Positions 1 through 9,233 are shown, counted from the first letter of the stretch. The stretch: 64,000 nt of DNA from Rhodothermia bacterium (GCA_030427885.1 JAUICM010000004.1:455550-519549), one strand, 5' to 3'. A program made the numbers and translations. Notes: a model not told the origin generated them from the sequence alone.

Positions 1-1
1 G

Positions 2-208
2 GGTACCGATGCACAGGAACGCGAGAAAACCTATATGCTTTACAACCGAACCCGAAAGTTTGTGAAGTATCTCGATGATGCTATCAAGAGGATCGACAAT
101 AAGACATATGGGGTGTGTAAAGTTACCGGAAATAAGATCTCAAAAGGCCGGTTAGAAGCCGTTCCTCATACTCAGCTTAGTATCGAGGCCAAACTAAAAC
201 GACGTTAA
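2..208 (+). CDS. DksA/TraR-family protein, C-terminal part
   Basis: The 68 codons before the TAA encode the C-terminal half of a DksA/TraR-type protein; the start lies outside the window. The family binds the RNA polymerase secondary channel and acts with ppGpp. Visible are the end of the coiled coil and the degenerate finger reading YGVCKVTGNKISKGRL followed by AVPHTQLSIEAK. In classical DksA this region has four zinc-binding cysteines; here only one remains, the others being Thr, Ser and Ala. Similar cysteine-poor forms are known in Bacteroidota-like genomes. The gene ends 10 bases before lspA, so the two are probably co-transcribed. Confidence 0.85.
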   Translation, partial: GTDAQEREKTYMLYNRTRKFVKYLDDAIKRIDNKTYGVCKVTGNKISKGRLEAVPHTQLSIEAKLKRR

Positions 209-218
209 TACTTACGGT

Positions 219-851
219 TTGACCAAACAAAAACTGCTGGCTCTGTTCGTTCCTGCTGCGATTGTTGTCGCTATCGATCAACTAACCAAGTGGATCATCA
301 GGACCTCACCGGAAACACACCGCCTCGATATCATTGATGGCTGGTTGTCGTTTTACTATACACAGAATTCCGGCATGGCGATGGGGATCGATCTGCTTTC
401 CACACCTGTGATCAGTTCGATCTCTATTCTGGCAACGATAGGTATTATTATCTACCTGATCTATTCAATGGACAAGGCAGGTATCGGGTATTTAATTTTT
501 ATGGGCCTTATTATTGGCGGGGCATTGGGGAATATATCCGACCGGCTCTTTATGGGGTTGATTGAAGGATATGGCGGCGTTCTGCACGGCCATGTTGTTG
601 ATTTTATACATTTCAATCTGGAGATCAAAGGCACTCCCGTTTTCCCTTACATCTTCAATTTTGCTGATATCGCTATCTCTGTTTCAATTGTAACTCTGCT
701 CTTGTTCAGTAAGAAACTCTTTCCTCATGATGAAAAACCGGCAGATTCTGAAGAGATATTTGAAGGGACAGAAGTAAACGATTTTACTTCAACACTGGCA
801 AAGCCAGAACTCACGGAAGAAGGGGAAGGTGAGGTAAAACCAGAAGCCTGA
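219..851 (+). CDS. lspA: Lipoprotein signal peptidase (signal peptidase II)
   Basis: An inner-membrane aspartyl protease that removes the signal peptide from diacylglyceryl-modified prolipoproteins. Four hydrophobic segments are visible, with the conserved NSGMAMG, GGALGNISDRL, VVDFIHF and FNFADIAIS motifs. The catalytic aspartates are D128 (VVDF) and D150 (FNFAD) by homology. At 210 residues it is longer than the usual 160-170 because of an acidic C-terminal tail from about residue 168. The start is TTG, 10 bases after the dksA-like stop; no ATG is better placed. Its TGA directly abuts the stop codon of the convergent ribBA gene. Several lipoproteins in this window would be its substrates. 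Confidence 0.95.
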   Translation: MTKQKLLALFVPAAIVVAIDQLTKWIIRTSPETHRLDIIDGWLSFYYTQNSGMAMGIDLLSTPVISSISILATIGIIIYLIYSMDKAGIGYLIFMGLIIGGALGNISDRLFMGLIEGYGGVLHGHVVDFIHFNLEIKGTPVFPYIFNFADIAISVSIVTLLLFSKKLFPHDEKPADSEEIFEGTEVNDFTSTLAKPELTEEGEGEVKPEA

Positions 852-2042
852 TTATTCTTCCAGCGCTTTATTTTGCTTGGGAGAAAGGACGCTAAGCTCG
901 TCCTCAAATTCCACCTGATCCACGATCTCCAACCCAAAACTTTTAATACCAATTCTTTTAACCGGATTATTGGTAAGCAGGCGAAGTTTACGGATGCCTA
1001 AAGCGCGCAGGATCTGGGCTCCAACTCCATAATCACGGGAGTCACTTTTCTTGGGATTGTTATTGATCTCGATCTCATTGTGGCTGGCTTTACCTTCCTG
1101 CATGAATTTAAGCGTTTTGAGCTGATTCACGAGTACTGATCCACGCTGATTACGGTTCATATACAGTACAACACCCGTTCCACTGCGTTCAACCTGCAGC
1201 ATGGCCTGATGCAGCAGTTCGCTGGTGTCAGCATTACGGGCACCAAAGATATCGCCGATCAAATCTGAAGAATGAACGCGGGTAAGAACCGCATCTTCTT
1301 TAGTCCAGCTGCCTTTGGTAAGAGCAAGGTGAATATCACCGGTCATACTCTCCTCAAAAGCATGGAGCATAAAATCACCATACATAGTTGGCATTTTAAC
1401 TTCCATCACTTTCTTAACGAGCGACTCATTTTCATTTCGGTAGGCAATGAGATCTTTGATAGTGACGAACTTCATATCGAATTTCTCAGCCATCTTTGCA
1501 AGGTCCGGCACACGAGCCATTTCGCCATTGTCGAGCATGATCTCACAAATAATACCCACGGGTTTTAGCCCAGCCAGGCGGGCAAGATCAAGGGCAGCTT
1601 CCGTATGCCCTGCTCTTCTGAGAACACCACCCTGAACGCCGATCAGTGGGAATACATGTCCGGGCCGTCTGAAATCGCCGGGTTTTGAATCCTCATTGGT
1701 CAGCTCTTTAATAGTATTAGCCCGGTCTGCGGCAGAAATACCAGTCGTGGTCTTCCGCTTATGGTCAATAGAAATGGTAAAATTGGCTTCGTCCGGATCA
1801 GCGCCCTCAATAACCATGTTATTCAGGTTGAACCGCTCAGCCAGGTCTTTGGATACCGGAGCACAAATAAGGCCCCGGCCATGTATTGCCATGAAATTGA
1901 TCGCCTCGGTACTTACCATCTCTCCAGCCATGAGGAAATCACCCTCATTCTCGCGGTCTTCATCATCAACCACAATGATCATTTTGCCATTCTTAATGTC
2001 CTCAATGGCTTCCGGGATGGTATTGAAGCGAATGTTATCCAA
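852..2042 (-). CDS. ribBA: RibBA-type protein: DHBP synthase with degenerate GTP cyclohydrolase II domain
   Basis: Residues 1-200 form a complete 3,4-dihydroxy-2-butanone 4-phosphate synthase (riboflavin pathway), with DDEDRENEGD at 26-35, the GRGLIC loop, the K/R-rich TTTGISAADR stretch, and RPGHVFPL and GHTEAALDL. Residues 216-380 align with GTP cyclohydrolase II, but the three zinc-binding cysteines are replaced (D260, A271 and T273), and the EGRGIGL loop reads NQRGSVL. RDYGVGAQIL and LLTNNPVKR are kept. The second domain is therefore probably not a GTP cyclohydrolase; comparable degenerate RibBA/RibBX proteins are known, and a separate RibA would be expected elsewhere. It lies 2 bases after yajC, implying an operon. 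No FMN riboswitch was recognised. Confidence 0.92.
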   Translation of the reverse strand: MDNIRFNTIPEAIEDIKNGKMIIVVDDEDRENEGDFLMAGEMVSTEAINFMAIHGRGLICAPVSKDLAERFNLNNMVIEGADPDEANFTISIDHKRKTTTGISAADRANTIKELTNEDSKPGDFRRPGHVFPLIGVQGGVLRRAGHTEAALDLARLAGLKPVGIICEIMLDNGEMARVPDLAKMAEKFDMKFVTIKDLIAYRNENESLVKKVMEVKMPTMYGDFMLHAFEESMTGDIHLALTKGSWTKEDAVLTRVHSSDLIGDIFGARNADTSELLHQAMLQVERSGTGVVLYMNRNQRGSVLVNQLKTLKFMQEGKASHNEIEINNNPKKSDSRDYGVGAQILRALGIRKLRLLTNNPVKRIGIKSFGLEIVDQVEFEDELSVLSPKQNKALEE

Positions 2043-2044
2043 GA

Positions 2045-2377
2045 TTACTTGTCTTTCTTTTCAGGCTTGTTAGGGTTCACATCTGTGATGGAAGAGGTAA
2101 GAAAGCGAATCTTAACATTACTCCCCACTTCAACAAGAACAGAATCATCTTCGATAGAGTTCAGGATACCAATGATACCTGATGAGGTAACCACTTTGTC
2201 GCCTTTCTTCATTTCAGATACTTTCTTCTGAATTTCTTTCTGGCGTTTGCTTTGCGGGCGAATGATAAAGAAGTAGAATACCACGAAAATAGCTCCCAGA
2301 AAGAGCAGGTTGATCATTCCACCATTAGGATCTCCGCCTTCAGGGGCACCCATCAATAAAAAAGTAAAGTTAGTCAT
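2045..2377 (-). CDS. yajC: Preprotein translocase subunit YajC
   Basis: A 110-residue single-span membrane protein. A hydrophobic helix at about residues 20-42 is followed by FFIIRPQSKRQKE and the MKKGDKVVTSSGIIG motif typical of YajC, the accessory SecDF-YajC subunit of the Sec translocase. The length matches the family. The gene is first in a short minus-strand operon with ribBA. The N-terminal extension rich in Gly/Pro before the helix is common in Bacteroidota-type YajC. Confidence 0.95.
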   Translation of the reverse strand: MTNFTFLLMGAPEGGDPNGGMINLLFLGAIFVVFYFFIIRPQSKRQKEIQKKVSEMKKGDKVVTSSGIIGILNSIEDDSVLVEVGSNVKIRFLTSSITDVNPNKPEKKDK

Positions 2378-2564
2378 GTCGGTTTACTAAGTATGCGATT
2401 TAATTTTAGCGTGGAAAGATAAGGGATTCTGAACTCAATTATGAAGGATTCGGCTTCTCAGTTTAAATCATGGCTATATGGGAATTCTTCTCAGTTTTCT
2501 GGTTAAATCCTGTCTGTTATATTGCTCCAAAGTTGGATGAAAAGCGGAACCAAAGCCTTAAAAC

Positions 2565-5546
2565 ATGTTTTCTACAATACTACTGATCATCGCCGGGATA
2601 CTAAATCCTACCAGTGTAAGTGCGACATCAACAGAATCAGTTTATACACAAAAGCCGAATGATCAGGAAGCGTACTACTTCACCCCGGAGAATTATAATA
2701 TCATGATGGATGGAGTGATGGATGTCTCGGATGAACTTCAGAGAGCTATAAATCAGGTAAAGTCAGAGAAAAATTATGGCATCCTATTTATTCCTCAGGG
2801 GAAATACAGGATCAGTAAAACCATTTATGTTCCACCGGCAGTTCGTTTAATAGGATACGGGGAAACGAGACCAGAAATCATCCTCATGGAGAATAGTCCC
2901 GGATATCAGAATATATCGGAGCAAGAGAATTATATGATCTGGTTTACCAGCAATATGGTTGGTAGTGATGACGAACCAAGAGATGCTCATCCCGGAACAT
3001 TCTACAGTGCCATTTCAAATATAGATCTGAGGATTGAAGACGGAAACCCAAATGCCGTAGCTCTTCGAACTCATTATGCCCAACATGGTTTTGTAAGTCA
3101 TTCAGAAATAAATATTGGTTTAGGAAAGGCAGGTATTTCCCAGGTAGGAAATGAGATCGAGAACGTCCGGTTTATTGGCGGGGATTACGGAATAAACACA
3201 GGAGCAACTTCACCAAGCTGGCCAATGATGATGGTGGATACCTATTTCGAAGGTCAGCGTATTGCTGCTATCAGAACCAATAATTCTGGATTCGCTATTG
3301 TGAATATGCACGTCAGAAATGTGCCGGTTGGCCTGGAGATGGAAGAGAATACCACCGACAGGATCTTTCTGGAAGATTGCTTATTTGAGAATATAAGTGA
3401 GGCAGGCTTGGTACTTAACGGAACGGAAAACAGTACCAACCAGATCAATATCCTGAATGTAGAGGTACGAAATGTTCCAGTGTTTGCAAAGTTCCGGGAT
3501 ACTGGAGTTGAGATCAAAGGGAAAGGAAATACCTATCTGGTCAGGGACTTTACTCATGGTTTGGTGATCAACGACCTGAATGCCGATTCCAGGTTCGAAA
3601 CCATGACCGATATCGTTTCTTCAAATAAAGTACCAGGGAAACTGGAACGAACCATTCCTGTACTTCCTTCCATGGAAAAATGGGTAAATATCAAAGAGCT
3701 TGGAGCCGTCGGGGATGGTGAAACGGACGATACCAAAGCTTTTCAGGATGCCATTGCCAAATATGATGTTATCTACGTTCCACAGGGCTGGTACCATATC
3801 ACTCAAACAATAAAAATGAGGCCCGGTACCAAGCTGATCGGGTTACATCCATGGGCCACACAATTCATTATCGAGGAGAGTGAACCAGCATTCAGCGGAT
3901 TTGGTGGTCCGGTGCCCATGATCGAATCTTCAGAAGGAGGAGATGATATATTCAACGGTATCGGGATCTCAACAGGTGGTTATAATTATCGGGCAGTTGG
4001 TTTGAAATGGATGGCTGGTGAAAAATCATTGATGAATGACGTGAAATTTGCAGGGGGTCACGGAACCATGCGGTCGCCTTCTTCAGGACAAGGAAATTAC
4101 AGAAGATGGGAACGTCAGGTGAGCTCTCCTTCAAATCCTGTTTATGAACGTGGAATGGATGAAGCCTGGGACAATCAATATTGGAGTTTGTGGGTAACCA
4201 ATAACGGAGGAGGTACCATCAAGGATATCTGGACTGCAAATAGTTATGCGGCCAGCGGGATGTTGGTGAGTAATACCTCAACTCCGGGAAGGATCTTAGC
4301 AATGTCGCTTGAGCATCATCTTAGAAACGAGGCACGCTTTGACAATGTCTCAAACTGGAAAATGTATGCGTTTCAGTTTGAGGAAGAATACAAAGAAGGA
4401 ATAGATGCCATTTCAATCGAGATCTCAAATTCAAAAGACCTCTTCTTTGCGAATTTGTGGCTGTACCGGACCATCAGGGTTGAAACACCGAAACGCTTTG
4501 GTATCCGGTTATGGAATACGAAGAATATTGAGATCAGAAATCTTCGGAACTATACCCAGAAACTTTGGGTGAATGAATTTCCGGTTTGGGACGTAAACAA
4601 GGAGCTGGCAGCCTACCCGTGGCATTTTGCCAAACTCAATCTTACCGGACAGGAGAAACCAAGTTTGGATAGAACATTTAGAAAAGGAGAAGTAACCCGA
4701 CTTGCCTCAGGCTTCGATTTTGCTCTGGGTCTTACCTCCGACAGCAAGGGCAATATCTACTTCTGTGAAACTAAAAAGAGAAGGATTTACAAATGGTCTT
4801 CAGAAACGAATACAGTAGCTTTATTGGCTGATTTCCCATTTCAGCCCTTTGCACTTGCCACAGATTCAGAAGACAATTTGTTAGTTGTTGCAAGATATGA
4901 TCCTCAGCCCGGGTATCTGGTGAACGGAGAACAGGAACGGGTAAAGAGGCTCCCGGATGACAATGAAGCATACAGCAGCTGGGGGAATAGCGGATGGGCG
5001 TCTTATGCTTACTCCATCGATCCCGATGACCCGGACAATACTTTTAACGTGATGCCAAGAGTAGCAACGAAGGATATCAAAGAATTCAGTAAAACCTACT
5101 ATCCCTCAGGCCGCTGGCATTATACCTTTGATGAAGCCGCGGTTTACTATCCGGATTCAGCTTTTGTAGCCCCTGATGGAAAAACGTATATCCAGGAAGT
5201 ATATGACATCGGCAGAACTGCGGATCTGAATGAAGCCGTACCGGGAGGATCCATTTACGCGATGGATGAAATAAACATGCGAACTGTAAAAATGGATGTT
5301 GGGGAAAAAGGTAAGCTTAGCAACCTGAGAGAAATACTGCCTCGCGGACAATACAGCACTGCCGTAGATAAATCCGGAAATCTTTATGTCACAGACGGGC
5401 AGATCTTTGTATATGATACCAACATGAAGGAGATCGATCGCATAAATCTGACTGAAAGGCCTCTGTCCATTACATTTGGGGGCAAAGATGGTAATACACT
5501 CTTTATTACAACTGCGAATTCATTGTTTGGGATGAGGGTGAAGTAA
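2565..5546 (+). CDS. Secreted twin beta-helix (GH55/pectate-lyase-3-like) protein with C-terminal beta-propeller
   Basis: A 993-residue exported protein with an N-terminal signal sequence ending near VSA-TS (about residue 20). Two right-handed beta-helix units follow. The first (about 35-365) has an FIPQGKYRISKTIYVPP turn. The second (about 371-700) opens with ELGAVGDGETDDTKAFQ and VPQGWYHITQTI, the typical entry of pectate_lyase_3 folds. Tandem helices of this kind occur in GH55 beta-1,3-glucanases, so a polysaccharide-active role is likely, but I cannot assign a substrate. Residues 707-993 contain NHL/SMP-30-like propeller strands (GLTSDSKGNIYFCE, ATDSEDNLLVVAR, AVDKSGNLYVTDG). The ATG at 2565 is the first start after an in-frame stop at 2559. 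No T9SS signal is seen at the C-terminus. Confidence 0.8.
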   Translation: MFSTILLIIAGILNPTSVSATSTESVYTQKPNDQEAYYFTPENYNIMMDGVMDVSDELQRAINQVKSEKNYGILFIPQGKYRISKTIYVPPAVRLIGYGETRPEIILMENSPGYQNISEQENYMIWFTSNMVGSDDEPRDAHPGTFYSAISNIDLRIEDGNPNAVALRTHYAQHGFVSHSEINIGLGKAGISQVGNEIENVRFIGGDYGINTGATSPSWPMMMVDTYFEGQRIAAIRTNNSGFAIVNMHVRNVPVGLEMEENTTDRIFLEDCLFENISEAGLVLNGTENSTNQINILNVEVRNVPVFAKFRDTGVEIKGKGNTYLVRDFTHGLVINDLNADSRFETMTDIVSSNKVPGKLERTIPVLPSMEKWVNIKELGAVGDGETDDTKAFQDAIAKYDVIYVPQGWYHITQTIKMRPGTKLIGLHPWATQFIIEESEPAFSGFGGPVPMIESSEGGDDIFNGIGISTGGYNYRAVGLKWMAGEKSLMNDVKFAGGHGTMRSPSSGQGNYRRWERQVSSPSNPVYERGMDEAWDNQYWSLWVTNNGGGTIKDIWTANSYAASGMLVSNTSTPGRILAMSLEHHLRNEARFDNVSNWKMYAFQFEEEYKEGIDAISIEISNSKDLFFANLWLYRTIRVETPKRFGIRLWNTKNIEIRNLRNYTQKLWVNEFPVWDVNKELAAYPWHFAKLNLTGQEKPSLDRTFRKGEVTRLASGFDFALGLTSDSKGNIYFCETKKRRIYKWSSETNTVALLADFPFQPFALATDSEDNLLVVARYDPQPGYLVNGEQERVKRLPDDNEAYSSWGNSGWASYAYSIDPDDPDNTFNVMPRVATKDIKEFSKTYYPSGRWHYTFDEAAVYYPDSAFVAPDGKTYIQEVYDIGRTADLNEAVPGGSIYAMDEINMRTVKMDVGEKGKLSNLREILPRGQYSTAVDKSGNLYVTDGQIFVYDTNMKEIDRINLTERPLSITFGGKDGNTLFITTANSLFGMRVK

Positions 5547-5665
5547 TTGCCTTAGATCTCAGTTTATATTCTGATCTGGCAGAGCCGGTGATTAATCTGT
5601 TCCTGCCAGAGGAGTTGCCACAAACTTTTTATAAATACACATCCCAATAGTTGCTATGTTAAAGC

Positions 5666-6733
5666 ATGGGATTATTACTGTTTTATTTATTTCTTGCCAT
5701 TGGAGTGTCATTCTTATGTTCGATTCTGGAGGCGGTATTATTATCGATCACTCCGTCGTATGTAGCAGTACTTGAGCGAAAAAGTTCAGGTTCTGGTAAA
5801 TTAGTACGGTCATTAAAAGAGGATATTGACCGCCCGCTATCAGCAATTTTAAGCCTGAACACTATTGCGCATACGGTTGGAGCCGCAGGAGTTGGTGCCC
5901 AGGCTCAGGTTGTATTTGGCAATGCATATGTCAGCATTACATCAGGTGTACTTACCTTGTTGATCCTGGTTTTATCTGAGATCATTCCCAAGACTCTCGG
6001 GGCCACTCACTGGAAAACCCTTGCGGTACCAGCTTCCCGCGTTACTAACTTTCTGATCATACTTACTTATCCTCTTGTTTTGCTTTCAAAGGGAATAACA
6101 AAGATGCTATCGGATGATGAAAAAAAGCCATCAATAAGCAGGGAGGAGTTCAGTGCTATGGCTGAGCTTGGATTTCAGGAAGGTGTGTTTGAAGAAGGGG
6201 AGTCTAATATTTTTAAAAATCTCATCCGGTTCAATCATCTTAGTGTAAAAGACATCATGACCCCGAGAATAGTTGTGATCAAACATCAGGAGGAGATGAA
6301 TATCGCACAGGCACTGGAAAGTGATGAACCGCTTCGGGTTTCACGAATCCCGGTATACGGAAAGAATGAGGAAGATATAACAGGCTATATTTTAAAGAAT
6401 GACCTGTACCTGAATATGTCGGAGGGCAATGGTGAATTGAAACTGAAAGATATCAAGAGAGATGTATTGATCATTCCTGAAAGTGTTTCTCTTAAGATTT
6501 TGATGGAACGCCTGCTCGAAAACCAGGAACATATCGCTGTAGTTGTGGATGAGTATGGTGGTTTAGCTGGAGTGGCTACCATGGAGGATGTAGTGGAAAC
6601 CTTACTCGGTATGGAGATTGTTGATGAGATCGACGCGATCGAGGATATGCAGAAGCTTGCCCGCCAAAAATGGAAAGACCGTGCTAAAAGATTAGGTATC
6701 GTAGTTCCGGATGAGCTCAACAAGAAGGATTAA
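5666..6733 (+). CDS. CNNM/CorC-type membrane protein with CBS pair
   Basis: A 355-residue DUF21-CBS protein of the CNNM/CorC (hemolysin C-like) family, linked to Mg2+/Co2+ efflux in the better-studied members. The first 150 residues hold three or four membrane segments with the small-residue GAAGVGAQAQVVFG stretch and the SEIIPKTLGATHW motif typical of DUF21. A CBS pair follows (VKDIMTPRIVV near 195 and VVVDEYGGLAGVATMEDVVETLLG near 293-316). The usual C-terminal CorC_HlyC domain is absent or very short. It is flanked downstream by an intergenic repeat. Confidence 0.88.
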   Translation: MGLLLFYLFLAIGVSFLCSILEAVLLSITPSYVAVLERKSSGSGKLVRSLKEDIDRPLSAILSLNTIAHTVGAAGVGAQAQVVFGNAYVSITSGVLTLLILVLSEIIPKTLGATHWKTLAVPASRVTNFLIILTYPLVLLSKGITKMLSDDEKKPSISREEFSAMAELGFQEGVFEEGESNIFKNLIRFNHLSVKDIMTPRIVVIKHQEEMNIAQALESDEPLRVSRIPVYGKNEEDITGYILKNDLYLNMSEGNGELKLKDIKRDVLIIPESVSLKILMERLLENQEHIAVVVDEYGGLAGVATMEDVVETLLGMEIVDEIDAIEDMQKLARQKWKDRAKRLGIVVPDELNKKD

Positions 6734-6767
6734 GGATTTGTGTCAATCCTGCAGAATCTGAAGGAAA

Positions 6768-6897
6768 AGTCTCCCCTTGAGGGGAGTGCGGCGAAGCCGG
6801 AGGGGTGTCTGTTCCAGGATATGATATCGTTGAGCCAATATTCAACACACCCCTGAATCCCCCAGCCTGTCCGGCAGGCAGGTCTCAAGAGGGACTT
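6768..6897. repeat. Intergenic inverted repeat, family A, copy 1
   Basis: A 130-base element lies between the convergent CNNM-like and fadJ-like genes. Its left end has CTCCCCTTGAGGGGAG at 6771-6786 preceded by AAGT; its right end has CTCAAGAGGGACTT at 6884-6897. Inside are GGAGGGGTGT and its partner ACACCCCT, giving a nested inverted structure. Two more copies occur at 9037-9171 and 31161-31296. It has no coding capacity and resembles a REP/MITE-like non-coding repeat. Confidence 0.75.
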
Positions 6898-6901
6898 CTT
6901 A

Positions 6902-9010
6902 TTAATAAAACTTCTTTCCTTCTTTTGCATACTCAGACAAAATATCTGCCGGTTTAAACCTGGGACCGAATTTCTCTGAGTATTCATTTAGCAGATCACA
7001 AATGGCACCGGCGCCGCGCTGGTCAATATAACGGAAAGGACCACCCGTGAAAGGAGGGAACCCAAGTCCGAGAATTGCTCCAAGATCACCGTCATTAGGT
7101 GAGTGGAGGATGTTTTCCTGCAGACTATAAGCAGCTTCATTTATCATCATGAGTGCCATTCGTTGTTGTGCGGTCTCTGTATCAGGGTTGGATCGGCTGA
7201 TACCACCAAAATGATCATAGATATCAACATTTACCTGCTTCTTCTTGTCATCGTAAGTGTATAGTCCCTTTTTGTTTTTGCGACCCAGATAGCCTGCATC
7301 AACAAGCTCTTGCCCTTTCTCGGAGGATTTACCACCCCGGGCATTAAAGATCGGAGCCATAGTTTCAGCTACATGAGCACCCACGTCCATTCCAACTTCG
7401 TCAAGCAGTGCCATTGGTCCCACTGGAAAACCAAACTGTTTCATGATCTTATCCAGGAATTCGATTGAAGCACCTTCTTCGAGCAGAAGTAAAGCCTCGT
7501 TGATATAAGGTGCCAGGATGCGGGTAGTATAGAATCCAGGACCATCATTAACCACGATCACCGTTTTGCCTTGTTTTACTCCCACTTCATAAGCGGTTGC
7601 TGTAACCCACTCAGCGGTTTGAGGGGTAACGATGATCTCAAGTAGTGGCATTTTCTGAACCGGTGAGAAGTAATGCATTCCGATCACATTTTCCGGCCGG
7701 CTGGCCGCTTCGGCTATTTTTGAGATGGGGAGCGATGACGTGTTAGAAGCAAAAATGCAGTTGTCTCCTGTCACGGACTCCACTTGCTGAATGATCTTCT
7801 TCTTCAGGTCCAGATCCTCAAACACCGCTTCAATAACCAGGTCCACTTTATCAAAGGCATCATAAGAATCAGTACCCGAAACCCTGCTTGCGATCTGATC
7901 CCGTTCAAATTTAGTTATGATACGTTTATTTGCCTTTTCATTCAGCGCATCCCAGATCACTTTTTCCCCTTTAGCAGCCGCTTCGGTATTCATATCCTTC
8001 AATAAAACAGAATACTTGCCCTTATTAATGCTCACATCCGCAATACCAGAGCCCATCAGCCCGGCACCCAAAACACCAATATTATTTACAGTTTTAACCA
8101 GTTCTTTTTGGGGATTCTTTTTCGCTCCGGTCATTCCAAAAAAGAGATTAACCAGTGCCCGTGATTCCGTAGTTGCTCCGGCTTTTCCAAACAATACACA
8201 TTCGTTATTCAGTCCTTTTCTCTTTCCTTTTTTGAACCCGTATTCAACGGCATCAATGATCATAAGTGGGGCAGGATAATTACCTTTTGTCTGGCCCATA
8301 GTTTTTTTGCGGGCCTGTGAAAAGATGATACTTCGGCCAATGGGATTGCCTTCGAGAATTTTTTCAACCATAGACCGGCGATCTTTTCTTTGGTAGCCGG
8401 ATTCTGAAAGTTTATGCACCGCTTTAATACCGGCTTCCTTCAGAGCGTCTTTATGGATGAGCTCATCTACCAACCCGATCTTTTTTGCTTTATAGGCATA
8501 GATATTACTACCGGGTAACATATATCCTAAAGCTTTCTGAATTCCGATCAGACGCGGTAACCGTTGGGTCCCGCCGGTTCCCGGAATAACCCCCAGTTTA
8601 ACTTCAGGCAACGCCATTACTGTTTTGGAATGATTGGAAGCAATGCGATAGTGAGCTGCCAGAGATAATTCCAGCCCTCCACCCATACAACTTCCATGAA
8701 TGGCAACAACTATTGGCTTGGGATATGCTTCGATCCTGTCCATAATTGCATGACCATCGCGACTTAATTGTTCAAGCTCATCTGCGGTATCCCGTGCTTT
8801 GAACATCTCAATATCTGCACCGGCAATAAAATTATCAGGCTTCCCGCTGATGAGTAAAATTCCTTCAGTACCGGGATCTGTTTCGATGCGGTCCAGAAAT
8901 TCTGTGAATTGCTCCATCATGTTTTCGGTAAGGGTATTTACCTTATCGCCCGGTTTATCGAGAGTGATGATAGCAACCGAATCTTCGGTGGTCAGGTTTA
9001 AGTAGCTCAT
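6902..9010 (-). CDS. fadJ: Fatty acid oxidation multifunctional enzyme (enoyl-CoA hydratase / 3-hydroxyacyl-CoA dehydrogenase)
   Basis: A 702-residue FadJ/FadB-type alpha subunit of beta-oxidation. Residues 1-200 are a crotonase domain with GADIEMF, HGSCMGGGLEL (E114) and LPEVKLGVIPGTGG (E136), the two catalytic glutamates by homology. Residues 311-322 carry the NAD-binding IGVLGAGLMGSG, followed by the 3-hydroxyacyl-CoA dehydrogenase domain (ASNTSSLPIS, GMHYFSPVQKMPLLE). The C-terminal helical domain contains LGFPPFTGGPFRYID. It lies downstream of a thiolase gene on the same strand; together they would form the trifunctional beta-oxidation complex. A 223-base gap carrying a repeat separates the two genes. 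Confidence 0.95.
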   Translation of the reverse strand: MSYLNLTTEDSVAIITLDKPGDKVNTLTENMMEQFTEFLDRIETDPGTEGILLISGKPDNFIAGADIEMFKARDTADELEQLSRDGHAIMDRIEAYPKPIVVAIHGSCMGGGLELSLAAHYRIASNHSKTVMALPEVKLGVIPGTGGTQRLPRLIGIQKALGYMLPGSNIYAYKAKKIGLVDELIHKDALKEAGIKAVHKLSESGYQRKDRRSMVEKILEGNPIGRSIIFSQARKKTMGQTKGNYPAPLMIIDAVEYGFKKGKRKGLNNECVLFGKAGATTESRALVNLFFGMTGAKKNPQKELVKTVNNIGVLGAGLMGSGIADVSINKGKYSVLLKDMNTEAAAKGEKVIWDALNEKANKRIITKFERDQIASRVSGTDSYDAFDKVDLVIEAVFEDLDLKKKIIQQVESVTGDNCIFASNTSSLPISKIAEAASRPENVIGMHYFSPVQKMPLLEIIVTPQTAEWVTATAYEVGVKQGKTVIVVNDGPGFYTTRILAPYINEALLLLEEGASIEFLDKIMKQFGFPVGPMALLDEVGMDVGAHVAETMAPIFNARGGKSSEKGQELVDAGYLGRKNKKGLYTYDDKKKQVNVDIYDHFGGISRSNPDTETAQQRMALMMINEAAYSLQENILHSPNDGDLGAILGLGFPPFTGGPFRYIDQRGAGAICDLLNEYSEKFGPRFKPADILSEYAKEGKKFY

Positions 9011-9036
9011 TATGAAATAAATTAATTAGCGACTCG

Positions 9037-9171
9037 TCTCCCTTTGAGGGGAGATCAAAATCACCGTTCAGGGGAATTTATGAGGGATGTCGGTTTTGAT
9101 ATCGGAATGAGAAATGGATACCCTCCGCTTTTTCCGCAAGCGGAAATCCGTACCTCCCTCAAGGGAGGACT
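9037..9171. repeat. Intergenic inverted repeat, family A, copy 2
   Basis: This element fills most of the gap between the thiolase and fadJ-like genes. Its left end is GTCTCCCTTTGAGGGGAG (9037-9054) and its right end CCTCCCTCAAGGGAGGACT (9153-9171), which form inverted ends like those of copy 1. A perfect inner hairpin TTTCCGC-AA-GCGGAAA lies at 9131-9146. The GGGATGTCGG and ATACCCTCCG segments match the inner arms of the family. It lies inside a probable transcript and could fold in the mRNA. Confidence 0.72.
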
Positions 9172-9233
9172 AGTAAAAGCTTTTGATAGATCCATGCTGG
9201 TTGTAATTTGGAGTTTGAGCATTGAATTTGGTC

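Noticed and set aside
1761..2231. 156-codon frame antisense to ribBA and yajC
   Set aside because: It crosses two well-supported genes on the opposite strand.
2378..2564. Possible FMN riboswitch for ribBA
   Set aside because: ribBA follows yajC by two bases, and no conserved RFN-element segments were seen upstream of yajC.
5576..5610. TCTGGCAG/CTGCCAGA inverted repeat as a terminator
   Set aside because: The loop is 20 bases and there is no adjacent T run, so terminator function is not supported.
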